Positions 13,133 to 14,389 of a stretch of 14,389 nucleotides of DNA are shown here, piece after piece. Within the stretch, counting starts at the first letter, position 1. The number at the start of each line of letters is the position of its first letter. The translations under genes and the position numbers were made by a program. A model generated the notes under the pieces. That model saw only the letters and a list, made by a program, of their open reading frames with translations, was not told the DNA's origin and did not search any database. Origin of the DNA: Bacteroidota bacterium (lineage in GTDB: Bacteria > Bacteroidota > Bacteroidia > Flavobacteriales > Weeksellaceae); contig JAEZDQ010000088.1 of assembly GCA_023433225.1 (NCBI GenBank), positions 1 to 14,389 on the forward strand, written 5' to 3'.

Positions 13133-14389
13133 CCGAAAATTTGTTTATAGGCGCCCAACAGACTCAAAACCATCGATTTTTCTTTGAACCCTCCTCGTTG
13201 AAACATTTCCGTTGCGTCTTTTTTCAATTCCTGATTTTTCAGCAAATCTATATGTTTTGAAAAATATTCTTCAAAATATTGCTGAACCGAAGAATTGGAC
13301 TGATAATAATAAGCATAAGAAGTCATCTGCGCTTTATATGGTTTCCCGAGAAATTTGTTGTAGAAAATATTATTGGCACGCGACAATACATTTGAACCAA
13401 ATTCGGTTTTCCAATTTTTGTCGGGTCGCATCAAAGTCCTTTCCCATTTGTATTTTGTAGAAGGTTTACAGTATTTATTAATCCATTCGATGTAAATTTT
13501 CTGATTGAATTTCCATTCTTCGGGAAGCATTAAAACGAAACGCAGAAAATCGTTATGCATGAACGGAGACAACTGCCAAGAGAATTTTTCGGCCACGTAA
13601 TTCCCTATCACAATGTAATTGAATCCGCGGTTATGCAATAAACACATTTCTTCCGAATCATAATTTTTCAGCAATTGTTTTAAATATTCATCAATTTTAG
13701 ATTGATAGGTCGAATTGGAAATGATTTTCCTGAGCGCATTTTCAGGCGAAGTTCTTTCCGGAACTGAAAGATAGGTTCCAAGCACCGCGTCCCCCAGATG
13801 CCCGCTGTGAATCACTCCCAAATCAGAAAAATCAATTTGTTCCAAAGCAAAATTGGAATGAACTCCTCCGGTAAATTGTGTCAGGCCTTGTGAAATCCGG
13901 GAAATTTCATCTATATCTTTCAAATATTCTCCTCCATCGAGATGAATTACATTCAGATTTAATTCTTGATCCTTCGCAATTTTTCGGGCAATTTTTTCAT
14001 CCCAATATCCGGAATGTGAAAAGCAAAGTGCTTCTTCCGGTTTGAACCCCAATTTTTTCGCATAAAAAATACCCAACCGGGAATCCAGTCCGCCGCTCAA
14101 CAAGGAAAAATGCTTTTTACCGATGTCCAAATCCTTTTCATATTCCTGTCGGACTGCGATGGAAAAAAGTTCATCCATCGCGGAAAGAGCCGCAGCTTTC
14201 GTTCCCTGAAAAGTCGAACGGTTTTCGAGTGGAGTTAGGCTTTCAATTTTTAGATTTCCAGAATTTGTATCGATTAATATTTGTTCGGAACTCCTTAGTT
14301 TTTTCACCTCTGAAATCAAGGTGTTATTGTCCATTAAACTAGAAAGGACAAGCATAGAATAAGCAGAATTGAGGTCTTCAGTATACGGC
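13129..14389 (-). CDS. Asparagine-synthase-like amidotransferase (5' end outside window)
   Basis: The frame stays open through the right window edge (upstream residues read PYTEDLNSAYS before the ATG at 14355), so this is the C-terminal 420 residues of a longer protein. The ATP-pyrophosphatase P-loop SGGLDSR is encoded at 14097-14077, followed by CFSHSGYWDE and SGHLGDAVLGTY, which occupies the place of the conserved SGxGxDExxxGY of asparagine synthase B. The end contains WQLSPFMHNDFLRFVLMLPEEW, also typical. The N-terminal glutaminase domain is largely missing from view. True AsnB makes asparagine; those in polysaccharide clusters often amidate a sugar uronic acid or other carboxylate, which the neighbouring flippase favours. 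Its TGA overlaps the flippase start by 4 bases. The P-loop looks intact. Confidence 0.85.
   Translation of the reverse strand, partial: PYTEDLNSAYSMLVLSSLMDNNTLISEVKKLRSSEQILIDTNSGNLKIESLTPLENRSTFQGTKAAALSAMDELFSIAVRQEYEKDLDIGKKHFSLLSGGLDSRLGIFYAKKLGFKPEEALCFSHSGYWDEKIARKIAKDQELNLNVIHLDGGEYLKDIDEISRISQGLTQFTGGVHSNFALEQIDFSDLGVIHSGHLGDAVLGTYLSVPERTSPENALRKIISNSTYQSKIDEYLKQLLKNYDSEEMCLLHNRGFNYIVIGNYVAEKFSWQLSPFMHNDFLRFVLMLPEEWKFNQKIYIEWINKYCKPSTKYKWERTLMRPDKNWKTEFGSNVLSRANNIFYNKFLGKPYKAQMTSYAYYYQSNSSVQQYFEEYFSKHIDLLKNQELKKDATEMFQRGGFKEKSMVLSLLGAYKQIFG

Overview
The window looks like chromosomal DNA from a member of the Bacteroidota, most likely class Flavobacteriia. Start codons lack Shine-Dalgarno sequences. 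Promoter-like sites match the Bacteroidota -7 element TAnnTTTG. Gene content and order (topoisomerase IV A end, rhomboid, ahcY, phosphopantetheinyl transferase, pnuC, radC, a radC-linked polysaccharide deacetylase, FemAB-like protein) are typical of flavobacteria. Genus cannot be told from this sequence alone. The window is almost fully coding: no gene-free stretch exceeds 100 bases, and there are no tRNA, rRNA or CRISPR loci.

Left part (1-6315), housekeeping genes of moderate GC: the 3' end of a topoisomerase IV A-subunit gene, a rhomboid protease, a strong bidirectional terminator, ahcY on the minus strand, then a divergent plus-strand run of tightly packed or overlapping genes (PPTase, pnuC, radC, deacetylase). 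The deacetylase gene carries an unusual in-frame repeat insertion: three near-identical 21-base units in a 24-base period, a decayed fourth, and an inverted fifth. Together they add about 50 residues to the catalytic domain.

Middle part (6333-11078), visibly more AT-rich, all plus strand and tightly packed: a stand-alone kinase-like protein related to the kinase domain of polyvalent proteins, a FemAB-like acyltransferase, a GNAT protein with an apparent second GNAT-like half, a NodB-type polysaccharide deacetylase, and a secreted metzincin-type zinc protease. A good TTTG-N17-TAnnTTTG promoter sits right at the start of this block. I infer a glycan-modification cassette (deacetylation and re-acylation, perhaps phosphorylation), but the substrate is unknown.

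Right part (11079-14389), minus strand, higher GC again: an asparagine-synthase-like amidotransferase (5' end outside the window), a polysaccharide flippase and a class I methyltransferase, joined by 4-base ATGA overlaps and so probably one operon. These genes fit surface-polysaccharide synthesis and export. The two strands meet at 11078/11079, where stop codons abut with no intergenic DNA.
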